Assembly: GCF_006335115.1 (NCBI RefSeq)
Contig: NZ_VDMJ01000025.1
Span: forward strand, 31,734 to 71,075
Source: Streptomyces sp. NP160
GTDB taxonomy: Bacteria > Actinomycetota > Actinomycetes > Actinomycetales > Quadrisphaeraceae
Direction of reading: 5' to 3'
DNA length: 39,342 bases
Positions 7,981-16,689 of the stretch are shown piece by piece (the first letter of the stretch is position 1; the number at the start of each line of letters is the position of its first letter). Position numbers and translations under genes: made by a program. Under the pieces are notes generated by a model that made no database searches, was not told the origin of the DNA, and was given only the letters and a program-made list of their open reading frames with translations.

Positions 7981-8655
7981 TCAGGGCAGCGACCAGTCCA
8001 CCGGCGGTGCGCCCTGGGCCCGGAGGGCCTCGTCGACGGCCGTGAACGGCCGGGATCCGTGGAACCCCCGCGACGCCGACAGCGGGCTGGGGTGCACCCC
8101 CGTGATGACGGCGGTGCCCGCCAGCAGCCCACCCGCGGTCTGCGCGTCGCGTCCCCACAGCACCGAGACCAGCGGGCCGCCCCTGGCGGCCAGGGCGCGC
8201 ACGGCGGCGTCGGTGACCCGCTCCCAGCCGAGCCGGCGGTGCGAGCCGGAGTCCCCGGCGCGCACCGTCAGCACACGGTTGAGCAGCAGCACGCCGCGCT
8301 CGGACCACGGCGACAGGTCCCCGGAGGAGGGGGCGGGCAGGCCGGTGTCGGCCGCGAGCTCCTTGAGCAGGTTGCGCAGCGTGGGCGGCAGCGGCCGCAC
8401 GTGCGGCGCCACGGAGAACGCCAGCCCCACGGCGTGCCCCGGCCGGGGGTAGGGGTCCTGCCCGAGCAGCAGCACCCGCACCGCGTCGAGCGGCTGCTCG
8501 AAGGCCCGCAGCACGTGCTCCCGCGCCGGCAGCACCTCCTCCCCGGCGGCCCGCCGCCCGTCGAGCTCGGTCTGCAGCCGGACCAGGTCCTCCTCGACCG
8601 GGGCCAGGGCGCGGGCCCAGCTGGGGTGGACGACGGCGAGGGGGGAGGCGGTCAC
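7981..8655 (-). CDS. ung: Uracil-DNA glycosylase (family 1)
   Basis: This 224-residue enzyme removes uracil from DNA, the first step of base-excision repair. The family 1 motifs are intact: GQDPYP with catalytic Asp67 (65-70), GLAFSV (77-82), LLLNRVLTVR with the uracil-recognising Asn126, and HPSPLSASRGFHG with catalytic His188. Length is normal. The open frame extends far upstream, but family alignment puts the start at the GTG at 8655 (VTASPLAVVHPSW). That GTG has CAGCGT exactly six bases upstream, a plausible leaderless -10. It is divergent from the DUF3263 gene, whose GTG lies only 45 bases away. Confidence 0.95.
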   Translation of the reverse strand: MTASPLAVVHPSWARALAPVEEDLVRLQTELDGRRAAGEEVLPAREHVLRAFEQPLDAVRVLLLGQDPYPRPGHAVGLAFSVAPHVRPLPPTLRNLLKELAADTGLPAPSSGDLSPWSERGVLLLNRVLTVRAGDSGSHRRLGWERVTDAAVRALAARGGPLVSVLWGRDAQTAGGLLAGTAVITGVHPSPLSASRGFHGSRPFTAVDEALRAQGAPPVDWSLP

Positions 8656-8700
8656 GGTCCCACGCTGCCGTGCCCCGGCCGCCTCTGCCAGGGTGGGCCG

Positions 8701-8985
8701 GTGGCGCTGTCGCAGCTGGACCTGGCGGTGCTCGCCGTGGAGCGGCGCACCTTCCGGCGGCGCGGCGAGAAGGAGCAGGCCGTCCGCGACGAGCTGGACC
8801 TGTCGGCCACCCGCTACTACCAGCGGCTCAACGCCCTCCTGGACGACCCCGAGGCCCTCGCCGCCGACCCCGTGCTCGTCGGCCGGCTGCGGCGCCTGCG
8901 CGACGAGCGCACCGCCGGGCGCGACCTCGACGTCGGACCCGCCCCCCGCGGGCAGCGGGACGACCGGCAGGACCCGCCGGGCTGA
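8701..8985 (+). CDS. DUF3263 family protein
   Basis: This 94-residue protein matches the actinobacterial DUF3263 family. It has LSQLDLAVLAVERRTFRRRGEKEQ at the start, DLSATRYYQRLNALLDDPEALAADP in the middle (residues about 33-57), and VGRLRRLRDER after it. The RYYQ...LL segment resembles a helix-turn-helix, and the family is thought to bind DNA; its function is not established. The GTG start at 8701 has CAGGGT (8689-8694) six bases upstream. It is usually found next to a LytR_C protein gene, as here, and often precedes groEL in actinobacteria. Confidence 0.85.
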   Translation: MALSQLDLAVLAVERRTFRRRGEKEQAVRDELDLSATRYYQRLNALLDDPEALAADPVLVGRLRRLRDERTAGRDLDVGPAPRGQRDDRQDPPG

Positions 8986-9042
8986 CCCGCGCGTCACCGC
9001 GTTCCGCCCTCGCGGCGGGGCCCCAGCACGTACCGTCGGGGC

Positions 9043-9642
9043 GTGAGCTCGCCGTACCCGCGTGACGACTTCGACGCCGTCGCCCCGCCGCGCGACGGCC
9101 GTCGCGGCGCTCACCGCGCCGCGCCGCGGCGACCCGGCGGCGTCCTGGCGCCCGTGGTCATCGCGCTCGTCGTCGTCGCGGCCGGTGGCGCCGGCTACGC
9201 GGCGTGGAGCACCGTCGGCGACCCCGCCGCCAGCGCCAGCGCCGCCCCTGCCGCCGCCGGCGAGCCCGCCACCGACCCCGCGGCGGCTGACCCCGCCGCC
9301 GACCCCGCCGCCAGCGCGGCTGCCAGCCCGGCGGACCCGCCCAGCTCCAGCGCGCCGGCCGCGCCCGACCGCAGCGCCCCCGTCGTCGTCCTCAACGGCA
9401 CCCGCACCACCGGCCTGGCGGCCGAGGAGGCGTCGGAGCTGGGGGCGAGCGGCTGGGAGGTCGCCAGCACCGGCAACGCCACCGCCGCGCAGCGCTCGGC
9501 GCACACCACCACGACGGTGCTGCACCCCACGGCGGAGCTCGAGGGCGCGGCGAAGGCGCTCGCGGCCGACATCGGCGCTGGCGCCCAGGTGGCGCTGGAC
9601 CCGGACGCGCAGGCCGGCTCGCTCACCGTCGTCCTGCGCTGA
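9043..9642 (+). CDS. LytR_C-domain membrane-anchored protein
   Basis: This 199-residue protein has a short basic cytoplasmic N-terminus, one membrane helix (residues about 34-55, VLAPVVIALVVVAAGG), a long Ala/Pro/Ser/Asp linker (about 62-115), and a C-terminal LytR_C domain beginning VVVLNGTRTTGLA (about 118-199). LytR_C domains often accompany LytR-CpsA-Psr wall-polymer ligases, but here no LCP catalytic domain is fused. It is probably an envelope protein of unknown role. The GTG start is preceded at exactly six bases by TACCGT (9031-9036), a good -10 box, with no ribosome site, so it is probably leaderless. Confidence 0.85.
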   Translation: MSSPYPRDDFDAVAPPRDGRRGAHRAAPRRPGGVLAPVVIALVVVAAGGAGYAAWSTVGDPAASASAAPAAAGEPATDPAAADPAADPAASAAASPADPPSSSAPAAPDRSAPVVVLNGTRTTGLAAEEASELGASGWEVASTGNATAAQRSAHTTTTVLHPTAELEGAAKALAADIGAGAQVALDPDAQAGSLTVVLR

Positions 9643-10016
9643 CCCCCCGCCCACGTCCTCCGCAGGTGGGACAGCGCCCCCAACGGGGGTCACGGCGGTC
9701 CGCGGGGCCCTCGCGGGAGGCCGCGGGGCGATCTTCCGCAGGTCGCGCGCGGGAACGGCCGACCGGTGCGGTCCGCGAGGGCCCCGGAGCGGGTCCCCCG
9801 CGTGGTCGACGACGCCGCTGACCTGCTCCGGGACCTCGCCCGGCGCGCCCGCTGAGCGCTAGCCTGCCGACCGGTCGATCAGTTCAGTGGCGACACGTCT
9901 CCTCCAGCACGCACGCCAGGGGGGCCGCACGGGGGCCGCGAGGCCCACGGACTCCAGACCCGGGGTCGGGCGCACTGCCCCTCCCCGACCACCGCACCGC
10001 TGCAGGAGCACGCACC
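9643..10016 (+). promoter_or_regulatory. 374-base non-coding stretch: repeats, then cspA leader
   Basis: No convincing gene lies here. CCCCC-AAC-GGGGG (9677-9689) is a small hairpin that could end the LytR_C transcript. GGGGCCCTCGCGG (9704-9716) returns inverted at 9773-9785, giving 13-bp arms 56 bases apart. TAGCCT (9860-9865) could be the -10 of cspA, leaving a leader of about 145 bases, as is typical of cold-shock mRNAs that fold differently at low temperature. Within it, GGTCGGG (9964-9970) pairs with CCCGACC (9984-9990). The ribosome site AGGAG lies at 10004-10008. Confidence 0.4.
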
Positions 10017-10217
10017 ATGGCACTCGGAACCGTGAAGTGGTTCAACGCTGAGAAGGGGTACGGGTTCATCACCGTCGACGGTGGTCCCGACGTCTTCGTC
10101 CACTGGTCGGCCATCCAGATGGACGGCTACCGCTCCCTCGAGGAGGGCCAGGCCGTCGAGTTCGAGGTCGGCACCGGCCAGAAGGGCCCCCAGGCCGAGG
10201 CCGTCCGCCTCGCCTGA
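10017..10217 (+). CDS. Cold-shock protein, CspA family
   Basis: This 66-residue single-domain protein is a standard CspA-type RNA chaperone: [15 protein letters not shown] carries RNP1 (KGYGFI) and DVFVHWSAI carries RNP2, with Trp in place of the more usual Phe after His. It binds single-stranded RNA and DNA and melts mRNA structure. The start ATG is supported by AGGAG eight bases upstream. The protein ends with [10 protein letters not shown], a typical actinobacterial Csp terminus. A strong terminator hairpin follows, so cspA is probably monocistronic even though groEL lies just downstream. Confidence 0.96.
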   Translation: MALGTVKWFNAEKGYGFITVDGGPDVFVHWSAIQMDGYRSLEEGQAVEFEVGTGQKGPQAEAVRLA

Positions 10218-10235
10218 GCCGCCCCAGCGCACGCA

Positions 10236-10270
10236 CGACGGCGCCGCTCCCCACGGGAGCGGCGCCGTCG
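10236..10270 (+). terminator. Strong terminator hairpin after cspA
   Basis: CGACGGCGCCGCTCCC (10236-10251) and its exact reverse complement (10255-10270) make a perfect 16-bp stem with a CAC loop. There is no U-run, as is common in GC-rich actinomycetes. It begins 19 bases after the cspA stop and insulates groEL from cspA. Confidence 0.85.
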
Positions 10271-10303
10271 TCGCGTCCGCCGGGGTGTTCCAGGGGCAGC
10301 GTG

Positions 10304-12145
<1,842 letters not shown>

Positions 12146-12162
12146 TCCCCGCCTGACACGCC

Positions 12163-12200
12163 CGAAGGGCGGCACCCCTCGCCGGGGGTGCCGCCCTTCG
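12163..12200 (+). terminator. groEL terminator hairpin
   Basis: CGAAGGGCGGCACCCC (12163-12178) pairs perfectly with GGGGTGCCGCCCTTCG (12185-12200) around a 6-base loop, 17 bases after the groEL stop. Confidence 0.85.
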
Positions 12201-12227
12201 TCGTCCGCGCCCTCCTCGGCCTCTCCC

Positions 12228-12289
12228 GCACTCGGGCACCCCAGTGCGCGTTCAAGGGGGCCGGAAGGCGCACTGGGGTGCGCGAGTGC
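12228..12289. repeat. Near-perfect 22-bp inverted repeat between convergent groEL and lacI-type genes
   Basis: Arms at 12228-12249 and 12268-12289 are complementary with a single mismatch at the eighth base; the loop is 18 bases. It lies 14 bases beyond the stop of the converging LacI-family gene (12304). It probably acts as that operon's terminator and as a second barrier for groEL. It may belong to a dispersed intergenic family, but no second copy is in this window. Confidence 0.7.
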
Positions 12290-12303
12290 AGGTGTCCGCG
12301 GGT

Positions 12304-13338
12304 TCAGGCGGGGGGCGGAGCGGTGGAGGCCCGCAGCTCCAGGTGCACCGGGACCACGGTGGTGCCGGTGCGGTGCCTGCCGGGGTGGGCGATCTCCTCC
12401 AGCAGGATCCGCACGCAGTGCTCGCCGACGGTCTCGAAGTCCTGGTGGACGGTGGTCAGCGGCGGCCAGTAGTCGCCGGCCTCGGCGACGTCGTCGAAGC
12501 CGACCACCGAGACGTCCTGGGGCACCCGCCGTCCCCGTTCGTGCAGAGCGCGCAGCAGCCCCAGCGCCATCTGGTCGTTGGCGCTGAAGACCGCCGTCAC
12601 CTCCCCGTCGGGCAGGCCGGCGAGCAGGTGCCCGGCCCGGTGGCCCGAGGCCGAGGTCCAGTCGCCCACCACGGGCGGCGGCACGGGCCGGCCCGCCTCG
12701 CGCAGCACCTCCTCCCAGGTGCGGGCGCGCACCTGCGCCGCCCGGCTGGTCGCCGGTCCCGCGAGGTGGTGCACGGTGCGGTGCCCCAGCGCCAGCAGGT
12801 GCTCGACCGCCGCACGGGCGCCGGCCGCCTGGTCGGTGTCGACGCTGGGGAAGGGGCCGGGGACGGCGTCGGTGGTGACCAGCGGCAGCCCGGGCCGCAC
12901 CGCCACGTCGAAGCGCTCCAGCAGGTCCGCCTCGACGAGCACCAGGCCGTCGACCTCCGAGGCGGACAGCGCGGCGATGCCGCTGTCGACCCGGGCCGCC
13001 GTGGCCTCCTCCAGGCTCAGCAGCTGGATGGCGCGGCCGGCGCGGCCCGCGGCCTGGGTGATGCCCGACAGGGAGCGGACGTCACCCAGGCGCGAGACGG
13101 AGAAGACCAGCACGCCGATGGCCCCGTAGCGGCCGGTGGCCAGCGCACGCGCCGCGGTGTTGGGCTGGTAGCCGATGGCCTTGAGGGACTCGAGCACGCG
13201 GGCGCGCGTCTCGGGGACGACCCCCTCGTGACCGTTGACCACGCGGGAGACGGTCTGCGCCGAGACGCCGGCCGCCTGCGCGACGTCGGCCAGGGAGGGG
13301 CGGTCGCTGCGCCGCACCCCCCTCGGCCGCGGTGACAC
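12304..13338 (-). CDS. LacI-family transcriptional regulator
   Basis: This 344-residue repressor has an N-terminal LacI helix-turn-helix (PSLADVAQAAGVSAQTVSRV, residues about 14-33; hinge near YQPNTAARALATG) and a periplasmic-binding-like sensor domain (about 70-335; VFSANDQMALGLLRAL and VSVVGFDDV are typical). Its GTG start directly follows the TGA of the upstream permease gene, so it is the translationally coupled last gene of the ABC operon. A LacI-type palindrome overlaps the operon promoter at 16553-16566 and a weaker one the lacZ start. The likely picture is autoregulated repression lifted by a galactoside or related sugar; the inducer is unknown. Confidence 0.95.
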   Translation of the reverse strand: MSPRPRGVRRSDRPSLADVAQAAGVSAQTVSRVVNGHEGVVPETRARVLESLKAIGYQPNTAARALATGRYGAIGVLVFSVSRLGDVRSLSGITQAAGRAGRAIQLLSLEEATAARVDSGIAALSASEVDGLVLVEADLLERFDVAVRPGLPLVTTDAVPGPFPSVDTDQAAGARAAVEHLLALGHRTVHHLAGPATSRAAQVRARTWEEVLREAGRPVPPPVVGDWTSASGHRAGHLLAGLPDGEVTAVFSANDQMALGLLRALHERGRRVPQDVSVVGFDDVAEAGDYWPPLTTVHQDFETVGEHCVRILLEEIAHPGRHRTGTTVVPVHLELRASTAPPPA

Positions 13339-14184
13339 TCAGGCCCCGCCCATGCCGGTCTCGGCGACGCCCCGCACGAGCCAGCGCTGCAGCACCACGA
13401 AGACGAGCAGCACCGGCACCAGGGAGAGCAGGGCCGCGGCGAACAGGCCGGTGTAGTCGAAGGTCTGCGCCGTGAGGAACTGCGACAGGTACACCTGGAC
13501 GGTGAGCGCGCCGCTTCCGCTGCCGGCGACCACGAGCGGCCACAGGAACGCGTTCCACGCGCCCACGAAGCCCAGCACCGTCAGCGCCGAGGCGAAGGCC
13601 AGCGAGTTGGGCACCACGATCCTCACGAAGACCCCCAGGTGGCCGAGGCCGTCCAGCTTGCCCGCCTCCTCCAGCTCCTTGGGGAACGCCAGGAAGAACT
13701 GGCGGAAGAGGAAGACGTTGAAGGCGCTGAACAGCGTAGGCACCACCAGGCCCTGGAGGGAGTCGACCCAGCCGAGCTTGGCCACGATGATGAAGTTGGG
13801 CAGGAACGTGGTGGCGGCCGGGATGAGCAGCATGAGCACCGTCAGCGCGAAGAGCGGCTGCCCGAGCCGGTGCGGGATGCGCGCCAGGGCGTAGCCGGCC
13901 ATCGCCGCGATCGCGATCTGGCCCACGGTCATGGAGACGGCCATCAGGCTGCTCGTGAGGATGGCCGTGGTGAAGGACGGGTCTTCCAGCACCCGCCCGA
14001 AGGCGCTCCAGTCGGGCTGGGACGGCCACAGGACGAACGTCTGGGAGGCGACGTCCGCCGGGGAGGAGACCGCCGTCTTGACCATGACGTAGAACGGCAG
14101 CAGGAACAGCAGCGCGAGCACGGCCAGCACGGCGTAGCGCAGTGCCAGCAGAGCCCCGGCAGCTGGGCCGCGGACGCCGGTCAC
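13339..14184 (-). CDS. Sugar ABC transporter permease (MalG type)
   Basis: This 281-residue membrane protein has about six helices and the MalG-type EAA loop (ELEEAGKLDGLGHLGVFVRIVVP, starting near residue 170) that contacts the ATPase. It follows the usual CUT1 pattern: an early FLLPFYVMVKTA helix, then a periplasmic loop. Its GTG overlaps the stop of the preceding permease by four bases (GTGA), so synthesis is coupled. It forms the membrane channel with the permease at 14181-15215. No ATPase gene lies in the operon. Confidence 0.93.
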   Translation of the reverse strand: MTGVRGPAAGALLALRYAVLAVLALLFLLPFYVMVKTAVSSPADVASQTFVLWPSQPDWSAFGRVLEDPSFTTAILTSSLMAVSMTVGQIAIAAMAGYALARIPHRLGQPLFALTVLMLLIPAATTFLPNFIIVAKLGWVDSLQGLVVPTLFSAFNVFLFRQFFLAFPKELEEAGKLDGLGHLGVFVRIVVPNSLAFASALTVLGFVGAWNAFLWPLVVAGSGSGALTVQVYLSQFLTAQTFDYTGLFAAALLSLVPVLLVFVVLQRWLVRGVAETGMGGA

Positions 14185-15215
14185 GAGGGGGCTCCGGTGC
14201 GGCGGGCGCGGCGCGAGCGTCGCTTCGTGCGGTCTTCCGCGGCGGCGAAGCCGAAGAAGTAGTTCTGGCCCAGGGCCACCACCACCATGATCGCCGTGAG
14301 GATGAGGGAGCCCGCCGAGCCCAGGCCGAAGTCGCGGTCACCGCCGAGGGCCACCTGGTAGAGGTAGACCAGCGGGGGCCGGGTGTCGGGGTTCCTGGGC
14401 AGCAGGTTGATGAACTCGTCGAAGGCCTGGAAGGCGGCGACGAGCAGGAGCAGCAGCACGGCCGCGACGGTGGGCCGCAGCTGCGGCCACGTCATGGAGA
14501 AGAAGCGGCGCGGACCCGCGGAGAGCCCGTCGATGGAGGCCGCCTCGTACATCGTCCTGGGGATGCGCTGGAGACCGGCGAGGAAGAGCAGCATGTAGAA
14601 GCCGATCTGCAGCCACAGGCGCACGGTGACGAGCACGACCCACCAGTACGGCGACTGCGCGAGCCAGGTGCTGATCGGGTCCAGGCCCACCGCGGCGAGG
14701 GCCGTGTTGGCCACGCCGGAGGGGAGCCCGCTGAACAGGCCCAGCTTCCAGACCAGCGAGGCCACCACGTAGGAGCAGGCGAGCGGGATGAAGAAGACCG
14801 AGCGGAGCAGCGCCTGGGCGGCCGGCAGCTCGTGGAGCAGCAGCGCCAGTCCCAGGGAGCAGGCCATGGTCACGGGGACGATGAAGACGGCGAAGACCCC
14901 GAAGGTGACCAGGCTCTGGATGAACGCCTGGTCGGTGAGGAAGCGCAGGTAGTTGTCGACGCCGACGAAGCGCACCGGGGTCAGGGAGCCGCGCGCTTCG
15001 GTCAGGCTGAGGTAGGCGCTCCACAGGATCGGGAGCACGGAGAAGACCGCGAGACCCGCGAAGAAGGGGGTGACGAGGGTCCAGAAGGCCCGGTTCGTGC
15101 CGGGCAGTGCCGAACCGGCGCGGCGCTGGCGCGGAGCGGACGCGACGCGCGCGCCGCCCCGGGGGGCGCCCCCGCCGGGCGCGTCCTGCGCCCGGCGGGG
15201 GGTGGTGGTGCTCAC
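14181..15215 (-). CDS. Sugar ABC transporter permease (MalF type)
   Basis: This 344-residue protein has an Arg-rich cytoplasmic N-terminus (about 40 residues) and about six membrane helices (FWTLVTPFFAGLAVFSVLPILWSAYLSL first). The EAA loop reads PRTMYEAASIDGLSAGPRRFFSMTWP. The open frame runs far upstream, but the GTG at 15215 is chosen because it overlaps the stop of the binding-protein gene by four bases (GTGA) and gives a normal length. It pairs with the MalG-type permease downstream. Confidence 0.92.
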   Translation of the reverse strand: MSTTTPRRAQDAPGGGAPRGGARVASAPRQRRAGSALPGTNRAFWTLVTPFFAGLAVFSVLPILWSAYLSLTEARGSLTPVRFVGVDNYLRFLTDQAFIQSLVTFGVFAVFIVPVTMACSLGLALLLHELPAAQALLRSVFFIPLACSYVVASLVWKLGLFSGLPSGVANTALAAVGLDPISTWLAQSPYWWVVLVTVRLWLQIGFYMLLFLAGLQRIPRTMYEAASIDGLSAGPRRFFSMTWPQLRPTVAAVLLLLLVAAFQAFDEFINLLPRNPDTRPPLVYLYQVALGGDRDFGLGSAGSLILTAIMVVVALGQNYFFGFAAAEDRTKRRSRRARRTGAPS

Positions 15216-16489
15216 TGGTTCAGCGAGTCGAGGGTCTGCTGGGCGGTCTGGGCGGCGGCCTGCAGCGTGCTGGTGGCGTCGGCGCCGCTCGTGATGATCT
15301 TCACCGCGGCGTCGTTGAAGGCCGTCTCCATGGCCGGCGTCCAGAACGGGCCCGCGGCGTAGCCGTACTGGGTCGCGGCGTCGACGCACGTCTTGGCGGG
15401 GCCGCTGCCCAGCTGGGTGGTGGCCGAGGCGACCGACGTCTGCGGCGGGATGTGGAAGCCGAAGTCCACCGAGAACGAGGTCTGGAACTCCGTGTCGTCG
15501 ATCCACTGGGCCTTGGCGGCGGCCTTGGCGGCGTCGACGTCGGAGGCCTTCGCGGCCACCTGCATGTTCCACCCGGAGACCATGACGACGGGCTTGCCGC
15601 TGCCGAAGGCCGGGACGGCCATGGCGGCGACGTCGTCGCCGAGGGCCTTGACCATGGTCGGCACCGCCCACATGCCCTGCCAGGTGATGGCGGCCAGGCC
15701 GGCGTTGAAGGAGGTCGCGTCCCACCAGTCGGTGGGGGAGCCCAGCAGGACGGCCTGCTTGTCGTTGGCCTCCTTGAGCTTGGTGAGGGCGCTGGCGACG
15801 TCGGCGGTGGCGAAGTTCACCTTCTTGTCGCCGTCGGTGAGCAGGCCGCCACCGCTGGCGGCCGCCGCGCCCTTGATGACGCCGGCGCCGCCGTCGTTGC
15901 CGAGCCAGAGGCCCTTCTGGTTCCCGCCGGTGAGCTCGATGCCGGCGGCGATGAGGTCGTCGAAGGTCTTGGGCTCGGAGATGCCGGCCTTGGCCAGCAT
16001 GCTCGGGCGGTAGAAGAGCAGCTGCGGGTCGCTGATCATCGGGATGCCGTAGATCTTGCCGTCGATGGTGACGACCTTCAGCGAGGTCTCGCTGAACTGG
16101 GACTTGGCCGGCTCCATGATGTCGGTGAGGTCGGCGTACTGGCCGGCGCGCGCGGAGGCGACGTCGATGGCGTTGTTCTCGAAGAGGTCCACGCCGCTGC
16201 CCGCGGTCAGGCGCGACTGCAGCTTGGGCGCGTAGTCGCCCAGGACCCAGTTCACCGTGATCTTGCTGGCGGTGTAGGCCGCGGCCCACGCCTTGACCGC
16301 CTCCTCGACGCCCTCCTCGCCGTACTGGTGGAACCACTGCGACAGGCCGTCGCTCCCGCCCGAGCCGCCCGACCCGCCGGTGCCACCGTCGTTGCCGCCG
16401 CAGGCGGACAGCAGGGGCGCGGTCACGGCGGCGGAGCCGAGGACGGCGAGGAGGGTGCGGCGGCTGAGGCCCTTCGGGGTGGTGACCAT
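15212..16489 (-). CDS. Sugar ABC transporter substrate-binding lipoprotein
   Basis: This 425-residue protein starts with a twin-arginine lipoprotein signal: LSRRTLLAVLG, a hydrophobic core, then the lipobox LLSACGG (Cys near residue 30), followed by a Gly/Ser-rich linker. The mature part is an extracellular solute-binding protein of family 1, with SDPQLLFYRPSMLAKAG and IAAITWQGMWAVP. It would be exported folded by Tat and anchored by lipid on the outer face of the membrane. The ATG at 16489 is supported by AGGAG five bases upstream and by the signal peptide. The divergent LacZ suggests a beta-galactoside ligand, but ligand choice cannot be read from sequence. Confidence 0.93.
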   Translation of the reverse strand: MVTTPKGLSRRTLLAVLGSAAVTAPLLSACGGNDGGTGGSGGSGGSDGLSQWFHQYGEEGVEEAVKAWAAAYTASKITVNWVLGDYAPKLQSRLTAGSGVDLFENNAIDVASARAGQYADLTDIMEPAKSQFSETSLKVVTIDGKIYGIPMISDPQLLFYRPSMLAKAGISEPKTFDDLIAAGIELTGGNQKGLWLGNDGGAGVIKGAAAASGGGLLTDGDKKVNFATADVASALTKLKEANDKQAVLLGSPTDWWDATSFNAGLAAITWQGMWAVPTMVKALGDDVAAMAVPAFGSGKPVVMVSGWNMQVAAKASDVDAAKAAAKAQWIDDTEFQTSFSVDFGFHIPPQTSVASATTQLGSGPAKTCVDAATQYGYAAGPFWTPAMETAFNDAAVKIITSGADATSTLQAAAQTAQQTLDSLNQ

Positions 16490-16551
16490 GTCGGCTCCTG
16501 GTGTGTGAGGCGCAGCGTTGCGCACTCGAGCAGCGTCGCTCGGTGCCGAGG

Positions 16552-16579
16552 ATGTTAGCGATAACAGACCCACCGTCAA
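16552..16579 (-). promoter_or_regulatory. Promoter of the LacI-regulated ABC operon
   Basis: Read leftward, TTGACG (16574-16579) and TAACAT (16552-16557) are separated by 16 bases, a good vegetative promoter. The start point would be near 16545, leaving a leader of about 56 bases to the binding-protein ATG. The LacI-type operator lies across the spacer and the -10 box. Confidence 0.8.
16553..16566. promoter_or_regulatory. LacI-type operator O1
   Basis: TGTTA-GCGA-TAACA is an inverted repeat with the central CG typical of LacI-family sites. It overlaps the -10 box and spacer of the ABC operon promoter, so bound repressor would block polymerase. The LacI gene at the end of the same operon is the obvious candidate. 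Confidence 0.8.
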
Positions 16580-16675
16580 GCACTTCCGAGAAGCGCCGTC
16601 CCCTCGTCGTCGGTTCGTGACCGCTTCGTGTCCTGCGGGCTTCCGCCTGGAGGACCGCGTCGGGCAGAGTGGGTC

Positions 16676-16689
16676 CGTGAGCGCTAACA
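16676..16689. promoter_or_regulatory. Candidate second LacI-type operator overlapping the lacZ start
   Basis: CGTGAGCGCTAACA keeps the AGCGCT core and the TAACA half of O1 but is degenerate on the left. It includes the lacZ GTG. A repressor here would sit on the transcription start of a leaderless lacZ mRNA. Confidence 0.5.

Noticed and set aside
9766-9855. 29-codon frame (GTG start) ending before cspA, with a protein-like Asp/Leu/Ala end
   Set aside because: There is no ribosome site, promoter or known family; it is too short to separate from chance.
12228-12289. GCACTC...GAGTGC halves suggesting a third CIRCE element
   Set aside because: The spacing between halves is far from nine bases; the similarity is part of a longer hairpin at convergent gene ends.
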